Below are positions 16,901-25,899 of a DNA stretch of 64,000 bases, in pieces; positions within the stretch are counted from its first letter, which is position 1, and every line of letters starts with the position of its first letter. The DNA is from Paraburkholderia sp. IMGN_8. Its GTDB lineage: Bacteria; Pseudomonadota; Gammaproteobacteria; Burkholderiales; Burkholderiaceae. The notes under the pieces were generated by a model. It made no database searches. It had not been told where the DNA came from and saw only the letters and a list, made by a program, of their open reading frames with translations. The translations under genes and the position numbers were made by a program. The stretch spans positions 3,224,001 to 3,288,000 of the forward strand of contig NZ_CP150901.1 of assembly GCF_038050405.1 (NCBI RefSeq), written 5' to 3'.

Positions 16901-19900
16901 CATACGGCGTCATGATGCCGTAGTGCAAAACGCCGGTGGCGGGTTCCTTGAACGTGACGAGCCGCATGTCGGTCGCGCTGCCTTCGCCATACATCGCACG
17001 CATCAATTGACTGGTGGCGACTGCATTGCGCGAACGCGCTTCGCCGGTGTCGCCTGGGACACTCGCCTTCCACATCTGCTTGATGAGCCACAGGCTGTTG
17101 ACTGGGCCGAATTTTTCCGTGGTGTCGCGCATCACGCTGCCGGGCCACAGGCCCGCCCGCTTAGTGCGCTCGTCGATGAGACCGTGTTGGTCAACCGCTT
17201 TCGTTATCGACGAAGGCTGGCTGACGCGGCCTTCCAGATTGGCGCGCGCCGCCGCCCTCGCAGACGGGGTCTGGTTAGCGCCGATTTTGGCTGTGCCGCT
17301 TCTGCGCGCGCCGCCTTTACCGGCGGCGCCGGCAACCGGCCACACCGGACGCCCGCCCACCACGCCGACGGCGCGCAAGCCGTTCTGGTGCACGGCGGCG
17401 AACCCTTCGGGCAGGCCTTGCTCGTCGATGTTGACCAGCTTGCAGGTGGTTTGGCCGGTGACTGGATCGCGCTGCGCGACGGCATACATGTCGACGCCCG
17501 CGGGTTTGATCTGCTCTCCCTGGGCGGTGGTGAAACGCACTTCGGTGCCGGTCGCATAGCCAAGATCCGACATCCGCGCGACCTGCACCGGCGCGCCGCG
17601 CCGGACCGAATCGAGATTCGCTTTGACGCGCGAGAGGAAGCGCTGCAACGTCGACGACGGCCCACTCGCGTCGGGCAGGCTGTTGGCATCGACATACACG
17701 TAGTTGGACGGCGCTTCGCTTTGCAGATGATCGAATACGCGCGTGATCTCGCCTTCGCCGAGGTGGACCGGCTCGGCGGCGGGCGTCGGTACAGCGTCGG
17801 CGGACGCGGTCTGCGCAGGTTGCGGCTCGTGTCCTCCGTTCGCGGCATTGCCGGCCGTGTCGGCGGCCGTGGTCGGGTTCAGCCCCTGCTCGCGCTGATA
17901 GACGTGGATCTCCGGCACGAACGCCTGCTCGGGTGCGTCAGGCAGATGCAGGTACAGACGCGTCGCCACCTGCGGATCGTTTGCCGGCACGACGATGCTC
18001 TCGTCGGCGGGGTACTGGAACAATGCGCCGGTGCCGCGCGTGCTGTTCTCGGTCATCGAGGCGATCACCGGCGCCTGCAGTTCGTAGGCGAGTTCGCTTG
18101 CCCACGAAAGGCCGCCTGAGGCGAGATAGCAGCCGGTCAGCAACACACCGTCGCCAGGCTTGTATGCGGGATCGTTCATCAATTCGCGCACGAACGTCTT
18201 CGGCGAGATCGTCCGGCCGCCTTCGGTCAGCGCGGTGGTGTTGTCTTCGGCGAAATTGCCGGGTTTCGAACCGTGCGACTCGGCGATGCTGAAACCGGAC
18301 ACTTTCAGATACTGCCGCGCCGCCTCGTGGCCGAGCAGATTGACGACCCGCGTGCCTGGCACCGGCCGCAATTCGAGCGCATTGAGCTTGATCGGCTGAG
18401 CGCCGCCCGGTGAGAACTTGCCGTTGACGTCGGGCTCGAACTCGAAGCGCGCGAGACGCCGCGCCGGATTGGGATCGGCACGGCGCCAGCCTTGGGCGTC
18501 GCCCTCGCCAAGCCGTCCGTAGACCGGCGCCTGAATCAGGTCGGAGAACTGCTGCAGCAGCGCCGCGTCACTGCCGCTGTGCGCGCCGTCCAGCGCGACC
18601 GGCGTGCCGGGCGTATAGCTGCGCTGGGTGAGCCCTTCGAGTGCGAATGTCAGGTCCAGCGCGCTCGCGGCCGAGCCGCTGTGCGGATTGACGATCGCGC
18701 CATCGCGCGTCGGCACGCCCCATACGTAGACGCTGGCCGGCGCGCGAGCGCTGGTCAGCGGTGCGTCGGCAGAGCCGCCCCACACTTGAGCGACCGGACG
18801 CGGCTCGACGCTGCTCCAGTCGACTGGATGATCGCCCTGATCCGCGGAAGCCGCCGAAGACTTTGCTGCCGGCGAAGCCTGCGAATCGCCGGCGGTCAAC
18901 GCCCTCCGCGGTTCGCCGCGGGTGGCGGGCGCAGCCGGCTTCTCGCCGCTGAAGCGCAGAAAGCCGGCCTCGGGGTCGAGCGCATTCAGATTCAAGCCGG
19001 GATTGCGCAGATCGACACTTGAACCGTCGAGCGTCATGAATTCGGCCTTCACGTTGGTCAGGCCTGCAGCTTCGAACTGCGCGGCGGTGGCGTCGATCGC
19101 GGCACGCGGATTGGGTTGTTCGAGCAGGCCGCTCGGCAGCTTCAGCGTGACCGAGCCGCCAGGCTGCGTCACGCGCGCGACATCGCCCAGCACGCCGGGC
19201 CGCTGTGTCAATGCACCGACAAAACCCGAATCGAGCGCGACCGAGCGATACGTGCCGTCCGCAATCGGTGAAAAGTCGAAGGCGGGATTGTTGAGCGGCA
19301 AGTCGGCCACTTGCGGCGTGGGCGGCGGCCTGGTTTGCTGCTTGGTTTGCTGTTCTCTTTGCTGCTGTGTTTGCTGAGCCGAACCGGTGGCTTGCGATTC
19401 GGCGTCGACGGTACGAGACGAGGAGCGTGACGACGCATCGGCAGCCGTGTGCGCGCTAGCCGGCATGCTAGCGGGGTCGGCCCGGAACGCCTTCATCAAA
19501 AGCTTCGACGAGTCGACCTCGCCGGTCACCGGACTGCTGCCGCGTGCTGTGACGGTGCCGTCGGGTTTGACCAGCAGGATGTCCGGCGGCGCCCATACGG
19601 TGACCGGGCGCTGGTTCCGTTGCGCGAGCTGTTCGGCCAGACGCTGCGCGAATGTGCTGGCCGATTTGCCATGCGAGCGCGCCGCCGCGCGGGTCGGGTC
19701 CGCGCTCGTCGAACCCGAGTAGCACGAATAAAGCGTCACATCCTGACCGTCCGCGAGCAGCGGTGCGAGGCCCGCGGCGACGTCGTCCACCGTGACCGGC
19801 ATGCCGTCCGGCCCCTGCATCTCGTTGCCCGATATGCCGTGGCCCAGCACCACGTGATGATCGGGCGGCGCCATCACCCCGCTGGCGCCGCGCGCATGCA

Positions 19901-22900
19901 ATGGGTCGCTCGGCGGCACGAGGGAGGTGTCGACCGGACGCAGAAACTCCGGATGATCGCCGGCGGCAATACCGGTCACGTCGCGGTAACCGGCTTGCCA
20001 GATCGGTGCGTTGCCGTGCGGACGCGTCGTGAGGATGCCGGCGCCGTCCGGCATGACGGTGCGATCTGTGTAGTCGATGTTGGTGCGGTGGGTGACCGTA
20101 CGTCCGCCGCCGTCGAAATAACCGTCGTCCGGCGGGCTCTGGCCGGCGTCCGCTTCGCCGCCGCCGTGGGTTCCGTTGCCGTCCGCCTGCGCGTTCTGCT
20201 GCCGCGCGGCCCATTCATCGCGCGTAAAGATGCGGGTGGGTTCGAGCACCGGAGAATCGGACGCGCCCGCGGGTCCGGGCGGCTGCCCGTTCGACGCCGG
20301 CGCCTCCCAGACGGCAGGCAATAGACGCGGCGTATGCAGCACACCGTCGTCGATCTGCATCGTCTGCGGTGCTTTCGCGCTGGCGTTGGCTTGCGCGTCG
20401 GCTGCGGCATTGCGCGCATCGGCCTGATTGCGCGCGTGCTGGTCCGCTTCGCGCTGCGTATCGGCATGGCCGCGCGCTGCGACAAAACCCACGCCCATCA
20501 AACCCGCCGACGATGCGAATTGCGCCCAGTCCTGGCCGCTCGCCGCGCCGTTCGAAGCCAGCAACTGGCGCCCCTGCAAAACCATCGTCCCGAGGTTGGT
20601 GGTCAACGCGGTCACGCCGACGCCGCGAAACGCCAGCGCCGCACCGTTGGCGGCGCGCAGCGAAGCGAGCCGCCCCAGCAGATCAACGACCCGCGACAAA
20701 TGCAGCCGCTCGAACGGACTGAGCCGCGCACTCCAGCGCGCGAGCGCGGCGCTGTCGATCGTCAGGCCGACCGGCGCCTCGGTAGCATGCGAGACGCCTT
20801 TGATGAAGCTCAGAGAACGCGCGCGCGCCGCCGGCGAACCGGCGACGAAACGGCTCAACGCGCCCGGCTGGGCCTCGAACTCGCGCACCGCCCGCGCACC
20901 GTTATTGGCGGCGCTCGCTTCGGCGGCTTGCGCGGCGGTCGCGTCGTGCGCCACGTTCACAAAACCCGCGGCATCGGCGAATGCCTTGTCGGCCACGCCG
21001 GCGCGCGCCATCACCTTGGCGGTGCGGCCCGCCAGTCCGCCGACGCCCGCCATGCCGCCGAACACATTGGCGCCGAGGCTCAGCCAGTTGGCGCCATTGC
21101 GCCAGCCGTTATTGGTCGACAGCGCGCGCACCGACTGAATCGTCCCGACGGTCGCGCTCACCGCAAAGTACGCGTCGGCCAGATCCGACAGCACCACGAG
21201 CCACAGCGCCGCCGTTTCCGGTTGCACGAGCGTCGTCAGCAGGCCGGCGGCGACCGTGCCGGCAATCTCCAGATCGGTCTTCAGATGGTCCCAGTCGTAC
21301 CAGTGATCGTCGGGCTTGTAGGTGGTCCAGTAGGACTCGCCGGTCAGCAGCGAGCCGTTGCCGCCGAGCACCCAGTGCGGCTGCGCCATCAGGAGGCCCT
21401 TGTCGAGCCCGGTATGCGATTGCCAGTCCGAATAGCCGTGACGCACAGTCGTATCGGCCGGACCGACTTCGATTTCGTTACCCTTCGCGTCGATGCCCTG
21501 CATCACCGCGGCCTGGAGCGCCGGGTTGCCCTTGCCTTCGCGGTTGTCCCACCATTGCATCGACAGCGACGTGAGCGCGATGGGCGCGAGTCCGCTCGGC
21601 TGGGTGACACCCTCGCCCTTCATCAGACTGTCGGCGATCTGGCCGAGCGTGGTCTTGCGGCCGTTGTGGTCGTACACCACCTCGTTCTGGTCGTATTCGG
21701 CGAACTGGCCGAGCGCGAGCGCCTGCTCGTCCTGCAGCGAGACGGGCGTATAAGCCGGACCCTTGCTGCTTTGCGCCGCGCCGACCATGTTGAGCACAGC
21801 GTCGTAGCTGGTCACGACCTGCATGCCGTCCTGCGCGCCGAGGCCGGCAACATGGCCGTCCGAGGTCACGACGGTGGTGATGTTCGGGCCGCTCAGCCAC
21901 GGCGCGCCGGGCTGCAGCTTCAGCTCCGGATGAGCCTTGACGTCGATCGGCGTCACCGGTTTGCCGGCATCCTTGAAACCGGTCTCGCGGGCGATTTCCT
22001 TGCCGACCTTGCTGTTCGGATCGTCGTCGAGCATGTCCTGCGCAAGCTGCATCGAACCGTCTTTCTTGTCCTTGACGTCGCCGAGTCCAAAGCCCTGACC
22101 TCTGACAAGCGCGACTCTCCCCGTCGCGATCACGGTCTGGTTGTACTGCGACGAAGTATCGGCGGTGCCGAAGCCGCCCTTGCCGAGCGGCTTGCCCATC
22201 AGTCCCTCGATGCTTTTGCGCAACGCCGTCATCTGCGGATTGGCCGCGCCGCCGCCCGCCGCATAGATGCGCGACACCGCGTCGAGGTTGTTGGCCCTGG
22301 CGGTCCATTGCAGTACGCCGTCCTGCTTGCCGTCGCCGGCGAACTTCGCCTGGTAGAGCGCCGCGGCGAGGTCGGCGCTCGTCGACGCATGCATGAAGTC
22401 GGCGATCGTGTTCAGCTTGTCTTCCGGATCGTTCTTGCCGCGCACCAGCGAATCGATCTCCGTGAAGAGCTGCTGGGTCTGCGGATCTTGCACCGCGCCG
22501 TCGAGCAGTTGCGGATAAAACACCGTGCCGGCGTAGGCCGCCAGTTGTTTGCCTTCAGCGGCGAAGCGCGCCTTGGCGTCGTCGATGCCGTTGTGGCCGG
22601 CAATGCACGGGAGCAGCGCCCCCGCATCGACGGTCGACTGCAGCGCCTCGCTTTGCAGGCCGGTAATCGTCGCGTCGCCCATCACCTGGTCGTACAGCGG
22701 ATCGCCCGGCTTCATGCCGCCGATCAGCCGGCTCAGTGCCTGGGCGGCAGCCGCATCGCCCGGACCCGCGCCGCCGTTCTGCTGCTGCGCATAGCGCGTC
22801 TGCTGAATCACCTGCTGCGCGCTGAGCGCGAGTTGCAACTGGTTGAACGCGTCATTGAGCGCCTTGCTTTCCGGCGAATCCTGGCCGGTGTTTTGCGCTG

Positions 22901-25658
22901 CCTGGATTTGCGGCGCCAGCACTTGGCCTTCGAGCGCGAACTGCGCTTTCCACATCGTGTCGAAGTAGTTCGGATCCGTTTGCCACGCGCTGTCGCCGGG
23001 CTGGCGGCCGGCGGCGGCATTCAGCCCGGCCGTCAGGTCATCGTGATAGGTCTGCAACGCTTTCGCGACGGCTTGCTGCAAAGCCGGGTTCTTCGAGTCT
23101 TTGGCAAGGTCGGCCTGTGCCTGCTGGACCTTCTGGTAATCGTCGTTCACCTTGCCGGCGGCGCTCGCCAACGCCTTGTCGTCCGGCTTCGGATCCTGCG
23201 TCATCGCCTGGGTGGCTGTGTTGAGCGCATCGGGCTGCAGCACGCCGAGCGCCGCCAGATCCTTCGACGCCGCCTGGATCGGATCCTTGTCCTTGTTGGT
23301 GGGGTCCTGGTAGTAGGCCGACAGGTATTTCGGCACGTCCGCGGTGAGCGCCGCTTGCGCGAGCGCGTAATCGTCCTTGGCCTGTCCGCCGAGGTAGGCG
23401 CGCGTCGCGACGAGCGCCGCCTTCATGCTCATGCCTTCGCTGAGCAGTTGCGACAGGTAGTCGGACGCCGAGGTCGAACCGGGCGCCGGATCGCCCTTCG
23501 CCGGTGGTGCGTCGGCGGCGGCGGCCACCGTGCCGCCCTGCACCGCATCGGTCGCGCCGGTGAGCGTACGGGCATCGAACAATTGCATTTTCGACAGCTC
23601 GTCCGACGCCTGCGCGATCGGGTCGATCGTATCGACCTTGGTGCCGGCCTGCAGCTTGGCGGCGTTGGCGGTGAGCCACTGCCGGCCGTCGGCCTGCGCT
23701 TTCTGCAGCAGCGCGGCCTGCGCCCAGGTGCTGTCGGTGATTGCCGGATTGTCCTTGCGCGCAGCCGTCAGCGCCTTGTCGAGGCTTGGCTGATCGACTG
23801 GCCCGTTGCCGAGCTGAGCGCTCAATGCCTGCTGCGCTTTCGCCAGTTGCTGCGCGTCCTGCGGCGCGGCCTGCACCGGCGCGGGCGTCGGCTTCAGTTC
23901 GGTGGGGCCTTCGAGCGTTTTCGCCAGTTCGCTGTTGGGGTCCTGGTCGATGATCGCCTGATAGGGCGCGAGCGACGCGCCGTCGATGCGCGCCAAGCCG
24001 AGCGTATCGAAGCGCGTTTGCCCGTACACCACGTCTGCCTGGCGTTCGCGGTCGATCTCGTTCTGTTGCGCGGTCAGCTGCGTTTTCAGCGCCTGCATCA
24101 CCGGCTGCGCGGCGGCGCTCTTAGGGCCGCCGAGCGCATCGACGATCGTGCCGACCGGACCGTAGTAGTTGTCGCGATCCTTGATGGTCTGGGTGGTCGA
24201 TGCGAAGTCGAGCGGCGCGCCGTTCTTGATCAGGCCGTCGAGCTTGCCTTGCAGATTCTGCTTGTACAACGCGACGGCGAGTTCCGGCGAGGCCTGTTTG
24301 ACGCTAGCGAGCAGGTCGGCGATATCCGCGAGATTGCCGGGCGTGCCGACCTGCTGGATGTTGTGCTGCGTGACCGGCGAACCGAGCGTCGCGCTGAGCA
24401 GATCCTTGTACAGGAACGTGTTCCGATAGCCGGACAACGTGCTGCCTTCGGCCTTCAGCGTGTCGGTCGCGTTACCGCCCTGCGCGCCTTCGATGTCCTG
24501 CAAGGCGGCGGTTTGCAGCGCCTGGGTGCGGGCGTCGCCGGTCACTTCGGTGTACAGCGGATCGTCGGTCTTGAGACCCTGCAAACTTTGCGTCAGCGAT
24601 TGAACGGCTTTCAGGTTTCCGGCCGGATCGCCGGAACCGCGCGCCGCCTGGGCGGCGTCGAGTATCTCGGTCGCTTTCAACTCGCTGCGCACATCGGCAA
24701 CTGGCGACGCATCCGCGACGCCCTTCGCCGAATTCGCATCGGTCACCGCCTGTTCCGCCTGCCAGCGCCGGTCGATCTGCAGCAGATCGCCGCGCCAGTC
24801 GTTGCCGGTTTCACCGGCAGCCGCGTTCAGTTCGCTGGAGAGCGCCTGGTGGTAGACCTCTTCGTCCTGCGCGATCTGCTGTGCCGACGCATGGCTCGCC
24901 TTGTCCTTCTGCAAGGTCGCATAGGCGCTTTGCGCCTGCTGCGCGGTGGCGGGCAGATCGGCGGTCGGTTTGACGTCGACCGTCAGCGCCTTGAGCGCCG
25001 CCTGCTGCACCGCGTCCGTGAAAATTTTCAGATCCGCCAGTTGCTGTGCGGCAGTTTTCAGCGGATCGGCGCCGGCCTTGTGATTCGGATCGGCGACGAT
25101 CTGGTCGCCCTTGATCGCCAGCGCCGCTTCGTCGAGCGCCGTTTCGTCCTCTTCGTTGCCGCCCAGTTGCACGCGCGCCGCGTTGACCGCCTCAGTCAGC
25201 GTCATGCCGCCGTCGAGGCCCTTCTGGATCGCCGCACGTGCGTTCGCTGCGGTAACCGGCGGGTTGCTGGTGCTGCTATCGATGACGAGCGGGCTGTCGC
25301 TGAGCGATTTGGCCGCGGCATCCAGCGTGGCACTGTCGAACTGGTGCGTAAGACCGATCTGGCTGGCCGCCTCGGTAATCGCATCGACCTTCGGGTCCTG
25401 CGCATTCTGTGCCTGCTGATGCGCGGCGTTGTACTGCGCCTGCAGCAGGATCACAGCACGCGCGAGCGCTTCGCGGCTCAGCTGCGCGTCGGCTTGCTCG
25501 GCCTTCCTGACGGCGTCCTGCAAAGCAGAAGCATCGCTGGGCGACTTGTCGCCCAACGCTTTTTGCACCGCCTGCTGGGCGGCGGACACGTCGTGAGCCG
25601 AAGGCGGGGGTGGTGGTGTCGGCGTTACGCTGCCTCCTCCATCCATTGCCATAAGCAT
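13905..25658 (-). CDS. giant T3SS-linked protein: tandem repeats, caspase-like motifs, LysM
   Basis: An uninterrupted 3917-residue protein starting at MLMAMDGGG, with GGGAG upstream. There is no signal peptide; the N-terminus is P/S/T-rich, as in T3SS substrates. Residues ~22-575 and ~595-1215 are two diverged copies of one helical unit. A hydrophobic stretch lies at ~1462-1498. Two regions carry a His-then-Cys pattern like clan CD peptidases: LGHGISGNE with LYSCYSG (~1938/1977), and ESHG with LLTGCYLASGG (~2461/2508). Two ~80-residue repeats occupy ~3195-3359, with a third weak copy near 3651. A hydrophobic helix (~3774-3800), Pro-Thr repeats and a LysM (VKSGDTLWDIAADNGD) end it. Position beside the T3SS suggests an effector, which is inference; a cell-surface role via LysM is the alternative. 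Confidence 0.75.
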   Translation of the reverse strand: MLMAMDGGGSVTPTPPPPPSAHDVSAAQQAVQKALGDKSPSDASALQDAVRKAEQADAQLSREALARAVILLQAQYNAAHQQAQNAQDPKVDAITEAASQIGLTHQFDSATLDAAAKSLSDSPLVIDSSTSNPPVTAANARAAIQKGLDGGMTLTEAVNAARVQLGGNEEDETALDEAALAIKGDQIVADPNHKAGADPLKTAAQQLADLKIFTDAVQQAALKALTVDVKPTADLPATAQQAQSAYATLQKDKASHASAQQIAQDEEVYHQALSSELNAAAGETGNDWRGDLLQIDRRWQAEQAVTDANSAKGVADASPVADVRSELKATEILDAAQAARGSGDPAGNLKAVQSLTQSLQGLKTDDPLYTEVTGDARTQALQTAALQDIEGAQGGNATDTLKAEGSTLSGYRNTFLYKDLLSATLGSPVTQHNIQQVGTPGNLADIADLLASVKQASPELAVALYKQNLQGKLDGLIKNGAPLDFASTTQTIKDRDNYYGPVGTIVDALGGPKSAAAQPVMQALKTQLTAQQNEIDRERQADVVYGQTRFDTLGLARIDGASLAPYQAIIDQDPNSELAKTLEGPTELKPTPAPVQAAPQDAQQLAKAQQALSAQLGNGPVDQPSLDKALTAARKDNPAITDSTWAQAALLQKAQADGRQWLTANAAKLQAGTKVDTIDPIAQASDELSKMQLFDARTLTGATDAVQGGTVAAAADAPPAKGDPAPGSTSASDYLSQLLSEGMSMKAALVATRAYLGGQAKDDYALAQAALTADVPKYLSAYYQDPTNKDKDPIQAASKDLAALGVLQPDALNTATQAMTQDPKPDDKALASAAGKVNDDYQKVQQAQADLAKDSKNPALQQAVAKALQTYHDDLTAGLNAAAGRQPGDSAWQTDPNYFDTMWKAQFALEGQVLAPQIQAAQNTGQDSPESKALNDAFNQLQLALSAQQVIQQTRYAQQQNGGAGPGDAAAAQALSRLIGGMKPGDPLYDQVMGDATITGLQSEALQSTVDAGALLPCIAGHNGIDDAKARFAAEGKQLAAYAGTVFYPQLLDGAVQDPQTQQLFTEIDSLVRGKNDPEDKLNTIADFMHASTSADLAAALYQAKFAGDGKQDGVLQWTARANNLDAVSRIYAAGGGAANPQMTALRKSIEGLMGKPLGKGGFGTADTSSQYNQTVIATGRVALVRGQGFGLGDVKDKKDGSMQLAQDMLDDDPNSKVGKEIARETGFKDAGKPVTPIDVKAHPELKLQPGAPWLSGPNITTVVTSDGHVAGLGAQDGMQVVTSYDAVLNMVGAAQSSKGPAYTPVSLQDEQALALGQFAEYDQNEVVYDHNGRKTTLGQIADSLMKGEGVTQPSGLAPIALTSLSMQWWDNREGKGNPALQAAVMQGIDAKGNEIEVGPADTTVRHGYSDWQSHTGLDKGLLMAQPHWVLGGNGSLLTGESYWTTYKPDDHWYDWDHLKTDLEIAGTVAAGLLTTLVQPETAALWLVVLSDLADAYFAVSATVGTIQSVRALSTNNGWRNGANWLSLGANVFGGMAGVGGLAGRTAKVMARAGVADKAFADAAGFVNVAHDATAAQAAEASAANNGARAVREFEAQPGALSRFVAGSPAARARSLSFIKGVSHATEAPVGLTIDSAALARWSARLSPFERLHLSRVVDLLGRLASLRAANGAALAFRGVGVTALTTNLGTMVLQGRQLLASNGAASGQDWAQFASSAGLMGVGFVAARGHADTQREADQHARNQADARNAAADAQANASAKAPQTMQIDDGVLHTPRLLPAVWEAPASNGQPPGPAGASDSPVLEPTRIFTRDEWAARQQNAQADGNGTHGGGEADAGQSPPDDGYFDGGGRTVTHRTNIDYTDRTVMPDGAGILTTRPHGNAPIWQAGYRDVTGIAAGDHPEFLRPVDTSLVPPSDPLHARGASGVMAPPDHHVVLGHGISGNEMQGPDGMPVTVDDVAAGLAPLLADGQDVTLYSCYSGSTSADPTRAAARSHGKSASTFAQRLAEQLAQRNQRPVTVWAPPDILLVKPDGTVTARGSSPVTGEVDSSKLLMKAFRADPASMPASAHTAADASSRSSSRTVDAESQATGSAQQTQQQREQQTKQQTRPPPTPQVADLPLNNPAFDFSPIADGTYRSVALDSGFVGALTQRPGVLGDVARVTQPGGSVTLKLPSGLLEQPNPRAAIDATAAQFEAAGLTNVKAEFMTLDGSSVDLRNPGLNLNALDPEAGFLRFSGEKPAAPATRGEPRRALTAGDSQASPAAKSSAASADQGDHPVDWSSVEPRPVAQVWGGSADAPLTSARAPASVYVWGVPTRDGAIVNPHSGSAASALDLTFALEGLTQRSYTPGTPVALDGAHSGSDAALLQQFSDLIQAPVYGRLGEGDAQGWRRADPNPARRLARFEFEPDVNGKFSPGGAQPIKLNALELRPVPGTRVVNLLGHEAARQYLKVSGFSIAESHGSKPGNFAEDNTTALTEGGRTISPKTFVRELMNDPAYKPGDGVLLTGCYLASGGLSWASELAYELQAPVIASMTENSTRGTGALFQYPADESIVVPANDPQVATRLYLHLPDAPEQAFVPEIHVYQREQGLNPTTAADTAGNAANGGHEPQPAQTASADAVPTPAAEPVHLGEGEITRVFDHLQSEAPSNYVYVDANSLPDASGPSSTLQRFLSRVKANLDSVRRGAPVQVARMSDLGYATGTEVRFTTAQGEQIKPAGVDMYAVAQRDPVTGQTTCKLVNIDEQGLPEGFAAVHQNGLRAVGVVGGRPVWPVAGAAGKGGARRSGTAKIGANQTPSARAAARANLEGRVSQPSSITKAVDQHGLIDERTKRAGLWPGSVMRDTTEKFGPVNSLWLIKQMWKASVPGDTGEARSRNAVATSQLMRAMYGEGSATDMRLVTFKEPATGVLHYGIMTPYAEIDVSTTNSKTVLGDPGRSATNGVFATAAGHIALKNVAVAGGRGGMPDSSDAFGNIGLMTQGDGEPAAFFLDLDSAMGFNSNGEQTPFKRLTDVAAALDELKNGEETAPAYGSMSDWHYRRSVDLLKDRMDNHGLEQKILAVMKEHGEGTVAQRKRAAQVVIANIKAQIAAREKAAPYKGEAFKPAVLPAAYREAPAQVVVTGRFGWKKATGLPEGEAGVFRRRITQAVLAAQRLRRGAAGQGRDAPVTAAFFPKPESLKPRAPVKLPASKQGSGLTDDFNRLHFVKQDGSLRQGLKAPLDPANEITLQETKQWGADGEVPKKERLYAYAPDGAGAPLGYFKAGKDGKVTWVQSSARAADLSLSTDFKGLRFVKQTGSVRKGLQSPLDRTSEVRLPQAKQMVADGEVSNKERLYAYAPDGVGPPLGYFKVKNGKVTWFQASHRSAVQNLQTAAGTAGLFGLAGATAFAFDTVSALGVVKPLGPSASGLRYFMNTFKLGKDFQQHVLEEIRGGRLDDACEIINSHFNFLSKGLRARGVPEQTIGRIRAHTSTLLGIVQQAKSEAQTGVTSDTVNTALDDYFDIVKQESGIATTDASRLHPATRRGGAVRTVSIATWGGSMALAAHKFATLGGFGKWGALFNTIGFGSSIVDGSLDISSARAGSVPHEPTSGIKTLSAKLLSPLSTNLFVAGYLTDAVSTISHGGSPLTIATDLATSAFNVALANYPRYVARGGDHIYVFRPSTAGKLETGDILGYAKYSADGGLYWHEADGNGGFLPRERVTAESLTVAGSNGKFLASDAYVVSRKGPGDLTDSLLEKTRSAGKPTSSARSKPVQLTNVDTSLPARAASDSTFRKKPAVLLALGIGSLLSSVVGTAAPLFLNQSAATPSDDKKKKPGSGPSGTTPSPTPTPAPTPTPTPTPTPTPTPSLRVVTVKSGDTLWDIAADNGDTLAQLEPPNPQFDWALLDGNPFTPRKPGEGRDPDLIVPGDRVNVPLPQH
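14122..14189 (-). repeat. hexamer tandem repeat coding Pro-Thr linker
   Basis: Degenerate 6-base units of the type GGCGTC/GGCGTG repeat about eleven times and encode alternating Pro-Thr residues between the hydrophobic helix and the LysM of the giant protein. Such tracts form extended linkers and can change length by slippage. Confidence 0.8.
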
Positions 25659-25790
25659 CGTCGTTCTCCCAGTCGGGCGGCCCTGCCGCGTCATACCGGC
25701 GCCCACGCAGCAGCCAGCTGCCGGACGGGCGCCTTCAGGAGTCTCAGGCTAGGGGATACGTCAGACGGCGTCCATACAGGAGATTCGTAG

Positions 25791-25804
25791 TTCCGGCGCC
25801 GGAA
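25791..25804. promoter_or_regulatory. 14-base perfect palindrome upstream of giant gene
   Basis: TTCCGGCGCCGGAA is a perfect palindrome in the 241-base gap (25659-25899) between the giant gene and the esterase gene, 133 bases before the giant gene's start. With no loop it suits a dimeric-protein operator better than a terminator. I saw nothing else clear in this gap. Confidence 0.35.
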
Positions 25805-25899
25805 GGCTGGTGGGCGCTGAAAACGGAACGTGAGGCGGCGCGTAGCGCAGCGGCTGGCGTGACGGGCGGCAGTTGGGGCGGCCGTGACGCTTTACGCAA

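Noticed and set aside
13830..18119. 1429-codon open frame on the plus strand opposite the giant gene
   Set aside because: Arginine-rich shadow of a high-GC gene; no ribosome site, no domains; the minus-strand frame has clear protein modules.
20334..25790. 1818-codon open frame on the plus strand opposite the giant gene
   Set aside because: Same cause: GC-rich codon bias leaves the antisense frame open. Composition (R, L, V, G repeats) is not protein-like.
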